Shown: positions 36,427 through 48,049 of the stretch, piece after piece
How the letters are laid out: each line of letters opens with the position of its first letter
How positions within the stretch are numbered: position 1 is the stretch's first letter
NCBI GenBank assembly: GCA_033220425.1
Contig: CM065649.1
Span: forward strand, 1,178,001 to 1,242,000
DNA from: Lepraria neglecta
Taxonomy: Eukaryota > Ascomycota > Lecanoromycetes > Lecanorales > Stereocaulaceae
Direction of reading: 5' to 3'
DNA: 64,000 nucleotides
Program-made: the position numbers and the translations under genes
The notes under the pieces: model-generated
Told to the model about the DNA's origin: nothing
Database searches by the model: none
The model's input: only the letters and a program-made list of their open reading frames with translations

Positions 36427-39400
36427 ATGCCTCGCCACGGGGATGTCCGCTCACCTTCGCCTGTAGGCAGCGCCCATTCTTCCTCAAAGAGACACCACAG
36501 GGATGATGATCGTTACGAGAGGAGCCGGAAGGATGATGGGCGAAGTCATCGACATCGAACCCGATCACGAAGTCCGGATGTAGGCTATTCGAGACATGCT
36601 CACATTCGAATAGACGCTGATATTAGCATTGTGCAGCGGCGGTATCGAGACCGCGACTCGCGCCACCATCGAGATCGGTCAAGAGACAGATACAAGGATG
36701 ATGAGGCATACCGATCGAGTCGAAGAGATCGTTCGAAAGAGCGAAGGAGATCTCGGGATAGAGACGTCGTGAAAGACTACCGACGACGGAGCCGGGAAAG
36801 GGATTCTAGATCATACAGGGATGACTCTCGTGATCGAGCCCGAAGACGACGAGACGGATCTGCTGACTCTAGGCGGAAGGGTAGAAGGGATGACAGTAGG
36901 GACCGACCATCAAAGGTGTCAAGTGGGAAAGATGTGAGCTTCCATGCACATGCACCGGCTAAATTTGCTTTACTAACGAGCGTTGTTCTACAGACGCCAT
37001 CGACTCCCACGCAAACAGACGAAGCTAAAAAAGCCGAGCGATTAGCTAAATTAGAAGCCTGGAAGCAGAAGCAAGCGGCAGAGAAAGATCGCAAGCAGAA
37101 GCTCGAATCTGCTGGTGGTACTAGAAGCCTCCTTGCCCAAATAGACAAGAAAGAGCTGGGCTCACCAGCCGTCGCTTCGCCCATACCTCCATCTACGCCT
37201 GCGGAAACGAACGGGAATACATCATCTGCTCCTTATGCTGGCAAGTTCGATCCAAAAGCTATCGCCAAAAAGGCAACGACCGCTTCGTCAAGCACAAGCA
37301 AACTAGGGACAGATATTGCCTTGCTAGACATTGCCAAAGCGTCCGCCACCAAATCCGATGTAAATGGTTTGAAAGCTAACAAGACCCCAGCGCTAGCAAA
37401 CGGATCGCCAGGTAAGAGCATCATTCACCAGACCGTGTCTACTGTGCTAATGAGTCATTTAGCTTCTTCTGCAACACCCGTAAAAGCTCGCGGACATGTC
37501 AGTGGCTTCGGGCTTGCTAGCAAAGCTACAACAGACCCAGAAAAACCGTCGGCTAAGCCAGGCCTTGACTTTGGCGAGGAGGAAGGAGGAAGGAAGAAGC
37601 TAGAGAAGCTACCGACCCCTCCACCTGAGGACGTCAACATGGAAAATGATACTGCAATGGCTAACGGTGATAAAGAAGACGACGATGAAGATGACGAGGA
37701 TATGCAAGATGCTGGCACTGAAGAGGAAGCAGCCGCCGCTGCGAGGGCCGCTGCAGAGAAGCGTGAGGAGCGCCTGCACACCCAAAACCTGGCATACCAA
37801 GCAGGCGAAGATCCAGTGGCATCTGCTCCGGAGCAGGCGGAAATAAATGGAGATGTGCCAATGGCCGAAGCTCCCAGCGAGTCAAAACCAGAAGAAGTCG
37901 CTGAAGATGAGGAAGAGGAAGACCCTCTCGATGCATTCATGACAGGTCTTGGCGATCCGATGATCGCACCGAAAGTCACGAACGGTATAAAGATCAAGCA
38001 TGATAAGACTCAGCAGCCAGAGGCTATGTTTGGAGATGACGACGTTGATCTCAGCACCGTGGGCGCGGATACAGACGACATTTTAGCAATGGCAAGCAAG
38101 CGGAAGAAGAAAGATATACCAACGGTCAACCATGCTAAAGTGGCGTATCAGCCGTTCAGGAGGAGCTTCTACCACGAGCCGTCTGAGCTGAGCGAGATGA
38201 CAGAAGCAGATGTCGCTGACTTGAGACTAGAGCTTGATGGAATCAAAATAAGAGGTGTTGATGCTCCAAAGCCTGTGGTGAAGTGGTCTCAATGCGGCCT
38301 AGGGGTACAATCGCTCGAGGTCATTCAAAAGTTGGGTTACGAGAAACCATCCTCGATTCAATCACAAGCTATACCTGCGATCATGTCTGGCCGAGATGTC
38401 ATCGGAGTTGCGAAGACTGGTTCTGGCAAGACTATAGCATTTCTCCTACCCATGTTTAGACACATTAAAGACCAAAGACCCCTCGATAGCCTTGATGGTC
38501 CGGTTGGGTTAATACTTTCACCAACTCGAGAACTCGCAACGCAGATTCACAAAGAGTGCAAGCCGTTCCTCAAGGCTTTGAATTTACGAGCTGTTTGTGC
38601 TTACGGAGGTGCGCCCATCAAAGACCAGATCGCCGACCTCAAGAGAGGAGCAGAGATCATCGTCTGCACGCCTGGTCGGATGATCGATTTGCTAGCTGCG
38701 AATTCTGGTAGAGTAACTAATCTGCGCCGAGTTACTTATGTCGTCCTAGATGAAGCCGATCGAATGTTCGATATGGGTTTTGAGCCACAAGTAATGAAGA
38801 TCCTAGCAAACATACGACCAGATCGGCAAACAGTCCTCTTTTCGGCCACCTTTCCCCGACAAATGGAATCTCTAGCCCGCAAGACGCTGGCTAAGCCAGT
38901 GGAAATTATTGTGGGAGGCCGAAGTGTGGTAGCCCCGGAGATCACTCAGATCGTTGAAATTCGACCTGAAGAAAAGAAGTTTATTAGACTTCTAGAGCTA
39001 CTTGGCAATTTATATGCAGAAGAGAAGAATGAAGATGACCGAGCTCTAATCTTCGTCGACCGCCAAGAATCCGCGGATGGCCTGCTGCACGATCTACTGC
39101 GAAAAGGCTATCCATGCATGTCTATCCATGGTGGCAAGGACCAAATCGATCGAGACTCTGCTATTGAGGACTTCAAGGCTGGCATCACTCCCATTTTGAC
39201 TGCTACATCTGTTGCCGCCCGTGGTTTGGATGTCAAGCAGCTGAAGCTGGTGGTCAACTATGACGCACCTAATCATTTGGAAGACTATGTACATCGCGCT
39301 GGGCGGACTGGCCGCGCTGGAAATACGGGTACTGCAGTGACCTTCATAACCCCTGATCAGGATCGCTATTCCTTGGATATTGCTAAAGCTCTGAGGCAAA

Positions 39401-40241
39401 GTGGTCAGGAAGTATCGGAAGATCTCCAAAAGCTCGTCGACGGTTTTATCGAGAAAGTCAAGGCGGGTAAGGAGAAGGTCAGCGGCTCAGGCTTTGGTGG
39501 AAAAGGCCTTGAGCGTCTCGACCAGGAGCGCGATGCTGCCCGAGCAAGAGAACGCAAGACTCACAAGACCGGCGACGAACCTGATGACGATGACAAAGAT
39601 GACAAAGACAAGGACGACAAGGGCGATGACATTATTGCTAAGGCTGCTTCTAGCGTACAATCCGCTTCTGCACTGCCTGCTACCCTGCCGGGTGTTCCAA
39701 AGGGCATCGATCTCGACGGCAAGATTACCGTTCATAGGACCGAAGCGCCATCGGATGGCTCCAAGAACCCGCTTGACAAGGTCTCACGAGCCGTTGCTGG
39801 AATCCATGATCGTCTTAGCAAGAACCGCGAAATGCGTACTGGAGTACCTATCGATAACAAAGGTCCTGATGCGGGTGCTTTCCATGCTACTCTGGAGATC
39901 AATGACTTCCCTCGTATGTCCCCTCCTTACTCCTCTTTTACGTACACTATGCTAACACTCAAACAGAAAAAGCTCGTTGGGCTGTCACCAACCGCACAAA
40001 CGTCGCCAAAATACTGGAAGCTACAGGTACATCCATCACAACCAAAGGAAGCTTCTACGCTACTGGCAAAGAACCTCAGCCTGAGGAGAATCCTAAGCTA
40101 TATATCTTGGTGGAGGGCGATACCGAAGTTGTGGTCACTAATGCCATGAGGGAGCTCATGCGGCTGCTTAAGGAGGGAACCATTGCTGCTGCGGACAGTG
40201 ATGCTAGAGCACCTGCTAGCGGTCGGTATAATGTAGTTTAG
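36427..40241 (+). CDS. prp5: PRP5, DEAD-box RNA helicase of U2 snRNP
   Basis: Prp5 remodels U2 snRNP and proofreads branch-site pairing at prespliceosome formation. Five exons (36427-36579, 36637-36933, 36994-37411, 37463-39913, 39967-40241) give 1197 residues. The N-terminus is Arg/Ser/Asp-rich (RS-like). EEDPLDAFM (about residue 450) is the DPLD motif that contacts SF3B1/Hsh155. Helicase motifs: [54 protein letters not shown] and [10 protein letters not shown]. The C-terminus [17 protein letters not shown] is typical of the family and is reached only by splicing the 53-bp last intron. Introns 1-3 (57, 60, 51 bp) are multiples of three without stops, so a frame-only reading would wrongly translate them. 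Confidence 0.94.
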
Positions 40242-40510
40242 ACGAGTCTAGAACTGCTATAAATATTCTTAATCATTCAAATGCTAGACCGCAGGCCGCC
40301 GATTCCCACATTGCTCCAAAAGTAAACCAATGCCTCGTACAAGCTCTTAGACTGCGCTCCATGCTCCAAAGTCCCCCGAAATCTTCCCATGTCAAGCTGA
40401 ATCCAGCCTTTTTCCAATGCCACATCATCAGTCGTCAACTCATATCTCTCATGCCCATATGTCCAGTTCCCAAAGCCGCTCCCAAGAACCACTCTTCCTC
40501 ATCCCAAGCC
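40242..40510. other. convergent 3' region
   Basis: It lies between PRP5 and the small acylated-protein gene. Nothing is recognised in it. Confidence 0.4.
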
Positions 40511-40961
40511 TCAATTGTAGCTAACAGCCTGCGCCGTCTGATCCGCATCCCTCCTCCTCCTCTCATCCTGACTAATATTCTCCAGTGTCCCCACTCTCGT
40601 CTGTGCTTTCTGCTTCGCCAGATCCCGTTCCAGCTTCCCCTTAGGCTGGTTCGCTTTCGCTGCTCGTTCCTACAACACCATACCGTCAGCACCTTCCCAC
40701 TTCTCCACTCCTCTCACGCTTCCATGTGGAGATGCATGCAGTACATACCTCCGCCGCTCGCGCAGCCGCTCTCCTAGCTTCATCTCTATCTCCGGACGCT
40801 GCATTCGACCCCCCTAATGTTTGGCCTTGGCCTTGGCCTTGGCCTGTTGTTTTGGGGATAGTGGCGCGGAGAGTTGAGGAGGGGGTTGGGGCAGAGCCGA
40901 CTGTGCGGCCTGGTTGGGAGAAGGGATCGGGTTTGGAGGGTTTACCGCAGAGGTTGCCCAT
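40511..40961 (-). CDS. small, probably N-myristoylated conserved fungal protein
   Basis: Two exons (40961-40749, 40669-40511) across a 79-bp intron (GTATGT..TGTAG) give 123 residues. The start MGNLCGKPSKPDPF has Gly2 and a nearby Cys, the pattern for N-myristoylation and palmitoylation, so the protein is probably membrane-tethered. Pro/Ser/Thr-rich sequence follows, with GRTVGSAP, a GQGQGQ run (encoded by a short tandem repeat near 40823-40843) and RTLGG-like QTLGGS. A charged Ala/Arg helix (DEARRAAARAAEERAAKANQ) spans the splice join. The rest is helical and rich in Lys/Arg/Gln, ending TAQAVSYN. Proteins of this layout are conserved in filamentous ascomycetes; I do not know a function. Confidence 0.75.
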
Positions 40962-41522
40962 TGTTGGGGCTTAGGGGGAGAGGGTGATGGTTGCGGCAGA
41001 CACAAGTGTTGTTTCAATCAAGGGTATGCGGGGTGAATTGCGCGTAAAAGGAGGACATATCATTGAACCATTGGGTCGTTATCCCTCAGTTGAACGTCAT
41101 AGCAGTAGCGAAAGGGAAGGATTGAATCGGAGAGCATTATGTACATAGGTAACGATGAGGGGTGTTATCAAGAGGTGGGGGGAGTGAAGGTTTACCCGAA
41201 CAGACGACCCGCGAAGTGCAGCTTGGCTCACTAGTGTGAAAAATATCCCATGAACAAGATACTCCCTAGCTCAAACATGTGCGAAAGTATGGTCATTGGG
41301 TGATCCTTTGCGCAGAGGAGAGCAGGAAATGGAGTATTTAGAGCAAAAAACATGGATGCATTTACGGCCGATCAATTTAGCTACCATCTATCGAATGATA
41401 AAATTTACTATCAACACAGTCAAGAAAGGATGTCATAGTATCGTCGGGGTATCTCTCAATGCAAATATCATACTATCTCATCAAATCCGTTATTCATGCC
41501 TTGGCCCCTGTTTCGCGGTTGG
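40962..41522. other. intergenic, no gene seen
   Basis: It holds the upstream region of the small acylated-protein gene and the 3' end of the zinc-finger gene. No supported feature. Confidence 0.4.
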
Positions 41523-43165
41523 TCATGCATTCGTCATCTCCACGTACCCACGCTTTCGTCCTGCGGCCTTATCTGGCTCGTGCTGCTGCATGTGACGCTT
41601 TAAAGAGTCTCCCCGACAGAACCCTTGGTTGCATATTTCGCAAAAGTTTATTGGAGACTTGTGTGCTAGACCTCGTTCAGCAAGAGTGTTTCTGGACGAA
41701 GAGAAGCGCATGCTTACTCTTGCGATGCTTGCTCATGTTCGACGCGTCTCCAGTGCGGTAGCCGCAGATATCACACTCCAGAGGCTTGGCGCCCGTATGT
41801 GTTCGCATGTGAGTAGCTAGCTACATGTCAGCTTTCGTGGGTTGCTGAAGAGGGTTCCAGCCGTACTTAAAGCCTCTTTACTGCTGAATTTGTTTGGACA
41901 TTGCTTGCATTGGAATGGCTTCTCTTTCGTGTGAGAACGTTCGTGATTGCCGAGTTTTGCTCTATCATCAAATTGTTTCGAACAATATTTGCACATAAGC
42001 GTATAGACTACCACTAAATCAGAAATGAAATCTTCTGGAAATAGGTAGATTTACACTCAGCGTGTGAGCGCATGTGTTTATTCAATGCTGCTTTATGCCG
42101 CATTGGCTTTCCCTTCCGCTTACACAGGTGCCATCGGCAGACAAAGGCGTCAGGCCCAAGCTGCCCACGCGGACTCCAAGTTTTGGTATGGACATTTTCT
42201 ATGTGTGCCTGCAGTTCATTTTGGTACCCATAGGAAGCTCCGCAAAGAGCGCCCGTGGAATTGTCGTTGATCCATTTGCAGACATGAAGAGCTGGTCGCT
42301 GAGAATGCTGGCTAGTAGCGTGTGGCGATGGTGGCCTCGTAACGGCCGATGAAGCTGACAGTTGAGGGTCTTGAGGTTCTTGTTGCTCGGATGTTGCTGG
42401 AGTTGACGAATGTGAGCCGCTGCTTTGTGACGAAGCGGTAAGCGATATGGAGGGAGAATATGGAAACGTTTGGTTTGATTCCATGTTGAGATGTTCGTGA
42501 TTGACATGGCTTGTCAATTCCGCTGGATCTGCCCTGGCCACTTCGCATCCTCCCCAATGGCAATTAAGACTAGGCGTATGCATGACCTCCATGTGCTGCG
42601 CAAGTTGCTCCGCGTCCGGAAATTTGTGCATACAACCCTGCCATAGGCAGATATAGCTTGAAGGGTGGTGTTTATGCAGCAAATGTTCTGTGAATTGCTG
42701 CGAGTCTACTGTTAGAGAACAGTCATCCCACCAACATTTCTGCTGCCTCTGAGGTCCGATATGCTCCTGAAAGACATGCTGACTAAGTGCATCCTTCGTT
42801 GGTGCAAAGGCTTCACATGGCTGGTCAGTCTCTAGCCAGCGACATGGCATAAAATCCTCCGTATCGTAGTCGAGAAGATCTGAGAAGTCGTCGAGGTTGA
42901 GATCTTGTGCGCCATGATTCCATTCGTGCTCACATCGAGCTGGAAGTTCGGGTGAACGAAGACAGTCGGAGTCTCTGCAGCATTCGTCATCTGAGCATTC
43001 TTCTGGGTTGCGGCAGACCGACTGGCAGCATGTTGTGGCTGTGTGACTTGAGGCATTGCATTGAGATTCCCAGTCAGCGGCGGAGCAATCGTCCTCGCAA
43101 GAGCGTTGACTGGCATGATTCGAATCCATCGGAGCAGTGGAACATTTATCACCAGCGTTTTTCAT
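41523..43165 (-). CDS. C2H2 zinc-finger protein
   Basis: Four exons (43165-42055, 42013-41867, 41816-41718, 41665-41523) with introns of 41, 50 and 52 bp give 499 residues. The N-terminus is rich in Cys, Ser and Asp (CQSVCRNPEECSDDECC). Several fingers follow: CWWDDCSLTVDSQQF..H..H, CLWQGCMHKFPDAEQLAQH, CHWGGCEVARADP, CKWINDNSTGALC, CRWHLCKRKG..H, then after the first intron CKYCSKQFDDRAKLGNHERSH and CKQCPNKFSSKEAL/TTHMRTH, CDICGYRTGDASNMSKH and CEICNQGFCRGDSLKRH. The splice joins restore complete finger and linker patterns (THTGAKP), which supports them. It is likely a nuclear DNA-binding regulator, similar in layout to Zap1-type proteins, but the target is unknown. It is divergent from PRP31 over about 370 bp. 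Confidence 0.82.
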
Positions 43166-43531
43166 GATAAAAATGTAGGGCGAGGAGCTGTTTATATAAA
43201 AAGAATACCGGCGACATAAGGCTCTGGAGCCAATTTGGACAGCTTCGGGGAAGCGCTCACAAACAATAGAGGTCTAGTGCAGACAATGATGAGTCTTTTC
43301 CCATTACTTGAGTACACTTTGATTAAACAGGCAGATTTAAAGCTAGACAAGGCTGTTATCATGCGGCCTCTTCTGCCGGATTATTTTGGGATTAGAGATG
43401 TGCCTGATTCGACGCTAAGGCGAACTAGTGAGAGTTTGATAGGGCTGAATGCCAAGACTTTGGGTCATGTCGCGACTGAAATTCCTTTGAAGGCCAACTT
43501 CATTCTCCTTCCATACGCAATATCGTCCGCC
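43166..43531. promoter_or_regulatory. shared upstream region of the zinc-finger gene and PRP31
   Basis: About 365 bp separate the divergent starts. The PRP31 frame remains open upstream for 99 codons (43235-43531), with in-frame ATGs near 43286, but the family start MSTLADELLNDFEDSG at 43532 argues that this is leader sequence. Confidence 0.45.
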
Positions 43532-45433
43532 ATGTCTACCCTAGCAGATGAGCTTCTTAACGACTTCGAGGATTCTGGTTCAGACGGAGAAGGCGAACAG
43601 CAGACTGGCTTCCTTCAAGATGACGCAACACCACCAGCAACAAACGGCGCTCACGCGCCTGAAGGGTCCATGGTCTTAGACGGAGACGAAGAGGATGTGG
43701 ATGAAGATGAAGAGATGGATGGTGCGCCACTGAACGGCGCGGTAGCGGATGTCGAAGATGAGGAAGAAGCCAAGGCTAAGGTGGAAAAGATGCAGCTTGG
43801 GGGCGTGAATGATGTCCGGAGTGTTGCAGGTCTAATGAAGACGCTGGAGCCGGTTTTAGAGGTATGTGCGTTCCTTTTACCCTTCGTGTATTCCACACAG
43901 ACCAGCGTTTACATCTTCTGTGGACATAGCCCTGACGTTTGCCGTCGTCGACAGAAAATCGCACATTATCAGAATCTACCGCCTGGGCAACAGACTTCCT
44001 TCGTCGGCTCTGTTGAGGATAACCCAGAGTATCATCTCCTTACGCAGTCGAACACGCTCTCGACCTCGATCGATAACGAAATCATTCTCGTCCACAAGTA
44101 CATCCGCGACCACTACTCCACCCGCTTCCCGGAACTCGAAACCCTTGTCACAAACCCCCTCGACTACGCAAAGTCAGTAGCTATCATAAGCAACGGCCCG
44201 ATGGACAATATCAAAGAGCTGGCACAGAAGACAGACAATATTGTGGGGGCATCACTAAAGTCCATTTTGGATGGGCCCTCATTGATGGTTGTCACTGTTG
44301 AAGCTACGACTTCTAGAGGCCGGGAGATGACAGAAATTGAGCTCCAGAGAGTCTTGAGAGCTTGCGAAATGACTTTATCGCTGGATCGAGCTAAGAGGAT
44401 ATTGACTGAATACGTTCAATCACGGATGAACCTCTTCGCCCCAAATCTGACAGCCTTGATCGGCTCTCTTACGGCTGCCCAGTTACTGAACTTCGCTGGT
44501 GGACTGGCTGGCCTAGCAAAGACACCAGCTTGCAACCTCCCGCCTCTTGGCTCAAAGAAACAATCACAGACCGGCTTTGCTACCAACGTTGGCGTCCGAC
44601 AGCAAGGCTTCCTCTATCACTCACCCATAATTCGAGGCATACCTAATGATCTTAAGCGCCAAGCCATGCGTATAGTAGCCGCCAAAGTGGTCCTAGTTGC
44701 GCGCGTGGACCGTGTCCACAGCAGCCCTGACGGCCACACGGGCGAAGAGCTGAAATCAGACTGCCTAGATCGACTCGAGAAATTAACAGAGCCTCCACCC
44801 AATAAAGGTCCTCGTGCCCTGCCTGCTCCAGATGACAAGCCCTCCCGCAAGCGAGGTGGCCGCCGAGCACGTAAAGCCAAGGAAGCAACGGCTATGACTG
44901 ACCTCCGTAAGGCACAGAACAGAATGGCCTTCGGCAGAGAAGAGAAAGAAGTAGGCTATGCCGAAACCACAAAGGGTCTAGGCATGATCGGTCAAGCCAA
45001 TGAAGGCCGCATCCGCAACCAGCAAATCGATCAGCGCACAAAAGCTAAACTTAGCAAGAACAACAAAGGTTGGGGTACCGCCACTCCAGTTGGTTCAGGA
45101 ACTGCGTCCTCGCTTCGGGGATTCGGTCAATCTGGGGGGAATGCAACCATGCTGCGTGCTCAACATGGACTACGAACATCCGGTGTGGGAGCTGGTACGA
45201 GCGGAACGGCCAGTAGTATTGCTTTTACGCCTGTGCAGGGGTTGGAGCTTGTGGATCCGAAGATGCAGGCTGAGAGAAAGAGGAAGCTGGCCGAGGAGGG
45301 CGATCGATGGTTCAAAGGTGGGACCTTTACGCAGATGGGATCTGGTAGCGCAGCCCCGAATGGGTCTGCAGGAGAGAGTAGAGGCTTCAAGGTTCCTGAG
45401 TTGCCAGCGAAGAAGCTGAAGAAGGAGGGTTGA
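43532..45433 (+). CDS. prp31: PRP31, U4/U6 snRNP assembly factor
   Basis: Prp31 binds the U4 k-turn with Snu13 and is needed to build the U4/U6.U5 tri-snRNP. I take ATG 43532 (MSTLADELLNDFEDSG) as start because this is the family N-terminus. A 93-bp intron (43862-43954, GTATGT..GACAG) joins MKTLEPVLE to KIAHYQNLPPG, giving 602 residues. The Nop domain spans about 210-330 (NPLDYAKSV, NLTALIGSLTAAQLLNFAGG). The Prp31 C-terminal domain follows with RKRGGRRARKAKE, MAFGREEKEVGY and KNNKGWGTATPVGSG. An acidic stretch lies at about 40-85. The intron is 3n with no stop, so an unspliced transcript would encode a 31-residue insertion. Confidence 0.94.
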   Translation: MSTLADELLNDFEDSGSDGEGEQQTGFLQDDATPPATNGAHAPEGSMVLDGDEEDVDEDEEMDGAPLNGAVADVEDEEEAKAKVEKMQLGGVNDVRSVAGLMKTLEPVLEVCAFLLPFVYSTQTSVYIFCGHSPDVCRRRQKIAHYQNLPPGQQTSFVGSVEDNPEYHLLTQSNTLSTSIDNEIILVHKYIRDHYSTRFPELETLVTNPLDYAKSVAIISNGPMDNIKELAQKTDNIVGASLKSILDGPSLMVVTVEATTSRGREMTEIELQRVLRACEMTLSLDRAKRILTEYVQSRMNLFAPNLTALIGSLTAAQLLNFAGGLAGLAKTPACNLPPLGSKKQSQTGFATNVGVRQQGFLYHSPIIRGIPNDLKRQAMRIVAAKVVLVARVDRVHSSPDGHTGEELKSDCLDRLEKLTEPPPNKGPRALPAPDDKPSRKRGGRRARKAKEATAMTDLRKAQNRMAFGREEKEVGYAETTKGLGMIGQANEGRIRNQQIDQRTKAKLSKNNKGWGTATPVGSGTASSLRGFGQSGGNATMLRAQHGLRTSGVGAGTSGTASSIAFTPVQGLELVDPKMQAERKRKLAEEGDRWFKGGTFTQMGSGSAAPNGSAGESRGFKVPELPAKKLKKEG

Positions 45434-46715
45434 GCAGGCTGCAACACGGCCCCATTTGAATGCATAGGATCGGCGGTCGGCTGAGCTACTGGAGCCTCAA
45501 ACAACGTGGAGTGATAATTAGCGTGGCGTTTAGGCCCTCAATGACATTATTTCTGGTAATATTTTCGCCCTTTGGCAAGACATCGTTTCAAACAGTCGGC
45601 TTACGGATCATAGCTCTTCCCAGATATGTAGGCAAAAACGCCACCATTCGCGGGCCTAGTTATATTCAATGTTTCATCCGCGCCTAGCAACGGTACCAGG
45701 TTGCTCATCCTAGACGTGCGGCCGTATCAGCCCCCACTTCTGGTCAGAAGACTCCATAATCGGCATTTGCTGTTCTCGCTGCCAGCATATTTAGTATAGA
45801 ACACCCGCCTCCTATGCTGCCACTTGACATCGTGCGGCCGTTTTACCTCCCCTAGATGGCCCATTCCCAGCTAAAAGCCCACATATTACAATTTGTGCTG
45901 TCAACAGCGATAGCTTAGCCTTCTAGGTGCTGATCACACAGGCCAGTGCCTAGCTGAACAGTTCCGAAAAGAGCCCTTTGCATGAGACTGCTTCCTTGTT
46001 CTGGCGATAGTGGCGCTAGAGGGGCGATATGTTTGGATTGTTCTTATTGGTGAATCTCCGATCTTACGTGCGTTTGGAAGTAACAGCCCCTATCTTTTTG
46101 AGATTTCTCTCGCAATGATTACATGTGTTCTGTACGTGGCCTTTACTGCTCTAAGGTGACCCTACCTCCTACTCCATTACCAGTTTGATATCTCAGTAAC
46201 AGGGTCACACGATGCCATTTTTTGCGGTGAACTTTTGATGCTTAGCCTTACTATGGCTTGAGCAGGTGTCTCCTTCGGTGGCGAAGTTGGAAAAAATCCA
46301 GGACATGAGACCGCTCGCTGCCCTGGATTCAGTGGCGATTGAGCGGCGAGGCCTCTGATTCGTTCTGATAGACTTTACGTGCGTATTCGAGAGGCCACAG
46401 CTTTATTTTTGGAATGCCTTCTCAGTCTGGTCTCATAGGGACTTTGGCCGCTCGACGTGGCCTTTCGTATTCAGTTTAACCCATACTCCGAAGTCTATGT
46501 ATTCAGGCTCTTTTCGTTCTATTCGTTCTCAAACCCAAACCCCAAGAACTGCTGGCAACCTGAATCATCCTTCCGATTAGCGATCGTGCTCTTGACCCTT
46601 CCAACCCCACAAGAACTACCCACGCCTCAACCAAATCCAGTAGGCACTCTGAGCGTTGAATTCCTTGTCCCGGAATGTGCGCTTACATTAGTGACATAGA
46701 ATACCAAATCCCACA
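45434..46715. other. intergenic, no gene seen
   Basis: About 1.3 kb of ordinary composition with frames under 80 codons. It separates the conserved block from the paralogue cluster. Confidence 0.5.
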
Positions 46716-47468
46716 ATGCCGCTCTGGCCGAGACCCCACAATCCAGAGCAAGATGAGATCAAAAAGCGCCGCATAGTCCGAGAGCAAGCGAAGGGGGTTC
46801 CTCGGGGGCCTTGGGGACCAATTTTGCCGATAGAGATCAGCCATGCTCTATCACAAGACGAAGCGCGATATGGAAGAGGAAAGCCCCGCAAAGTAAAAGC
46901 CTGGCGATTACCCTGCAACCCGAATGAAGCTGGCATGGTCGAGCTTGCCACTCTTAACGCCACGGTAGAGCATAATCCTGCAGATGGAAGACTACGCCAC
47001 ATACCTGACTGCGATGGCTTCTGGGATGAGAATGAGTGGAAACGCCGTCAACACGTACACTACGAACTCAACAGGGATGAGGAATGTCCATCCTTGGAAG
47101 GCTACTATGTTGTCTTCTTCACCGTCGAAAACGCGGAGTTACGCCATCAGAATGACAATTTCGATAGCTTGGACGTTGTGCTTGTACGTGGAGATGCATT
47201 CACCGTTGAAGTGTCAGATGTGGGTTATGATCTAGATAGTTGGGCAGTATACGAGGACGTACCCCAAGAATTTCTGTCTGACGAGTCGTCCGCCTTGAAG
47301 GAAACGCTCATCAACGTGATAAAGAAAGGAGCGATCGGTAGACTCGGTGTTGGTCAATCCCGATTCACTGGGTTTCGCACTTGTCGCGACTTTTCCGCCC
47401 ACCAGACGAGTGTATGTTCCGTTCCTGCTTCATGTTTAGAGGGCATTTTACATAACAGTCAAAGCTGA
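46716..47468 (+). CDS. cluster-family protein 1 (unknown function)
   Basis: 250 residues with no signal peptide or membrane segment. The charged N-terminal about 60 residues are followed by the family domain: KVKAWRLP, GRLRHIPD, W..W, PSLEGYYVVFF, LRHQND, VRGDAFTVEV and VYEDVPQEFLSDES. The same motifs in the same order occur at 48050-48712 and, more loosely, at 49304-49890, 50016-50606, 51231-51653 and 62215-62700. The last about 35 residues after QSRFTGFRTC have no counterpart in the other copies and may be read from what was an intron or downstream sequence. I know no function for this family; a small mixed alpha/beta domain is a guess. The frame is open throughout. Confidence 0.6.
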   Translation: MPLWPRPHNPEQDEIKKRRIVREQAKGVPRGPWGPILPIEISHALSQDEARYGRGKPRKVKAWRLPCNPNEAGMVELATLNATVEHNPADGRLRHIPDCDGFWDENEWKRRQHVHYELNRDEECPSLEGYYVVFFTVENAELRHQNDNFDSLDVVLVRGDAFTVEVSDVGYDLDSWAVYEDVPQEFLSDESSALKETLINVIKKGAIGRLGVGQSRFTGFRTCRDFSAHQTSVCSVPASCLEGILHNSQS

Positions 47469-48049
47469 GCTTGCTTGACCTACCAAACGTGTTCGAACCT
47501 ATCACACTCAACGTTCTTTCTCCGTATGTGTATGTCAACCGAGGCCTCTAAGTATTGTGCAACCAGTTGAGCGCCTTGCTAAACAGCGGCTGTGGAGGGG
47601 CGAAGCATTTAACTCGCTCGGGTGGACGATGAGTCGAGGCTATGTGCGCTGCAGAGTGACCACCTCTCATCTTTGGCCGGGCATTGTTATACTCCTTCAA
47701 TATTATGGCTCCTATCAAACGTGCTTCGTCATCCAAGGATTTTTGTACAATGGCTTTCTTGCAAGCCGCGTTTCATGAGGCTCAGGTGACTCTGTGCAGT
47801 TCTCGCCCCTTCGGTGTGGCCTTTGTGGTCATTCAAACGTCTCATCCAGCTTCTTCTCTTTCTTTTCAAGTTGGATTTCCAGAATTTACTGACCTAAAGT
47901 ACACGTTTCAAAAAACGGCCATCATCTTCACACTTGCAATATCCACGAGACATACAATACGTATCCTTTTCAAGGACAGTGCACACTTCCTACAGCCGGT
48001 CGAGGTTGTGCTGTGATTACACGGACGATATAGCGCACCCAATCCTACG
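47469..48049. other. spacer within the paralogue cluster
   Basis: Short frames only (62-110 codons). None carries the family motifs. Confidence 0.4.

Noticed and set aside
37455-37997. 180-codon minus-strand Ser/Ala-rich frame
   Set aside because: It is antisense to the acidic, low-complexity part of PRP5.
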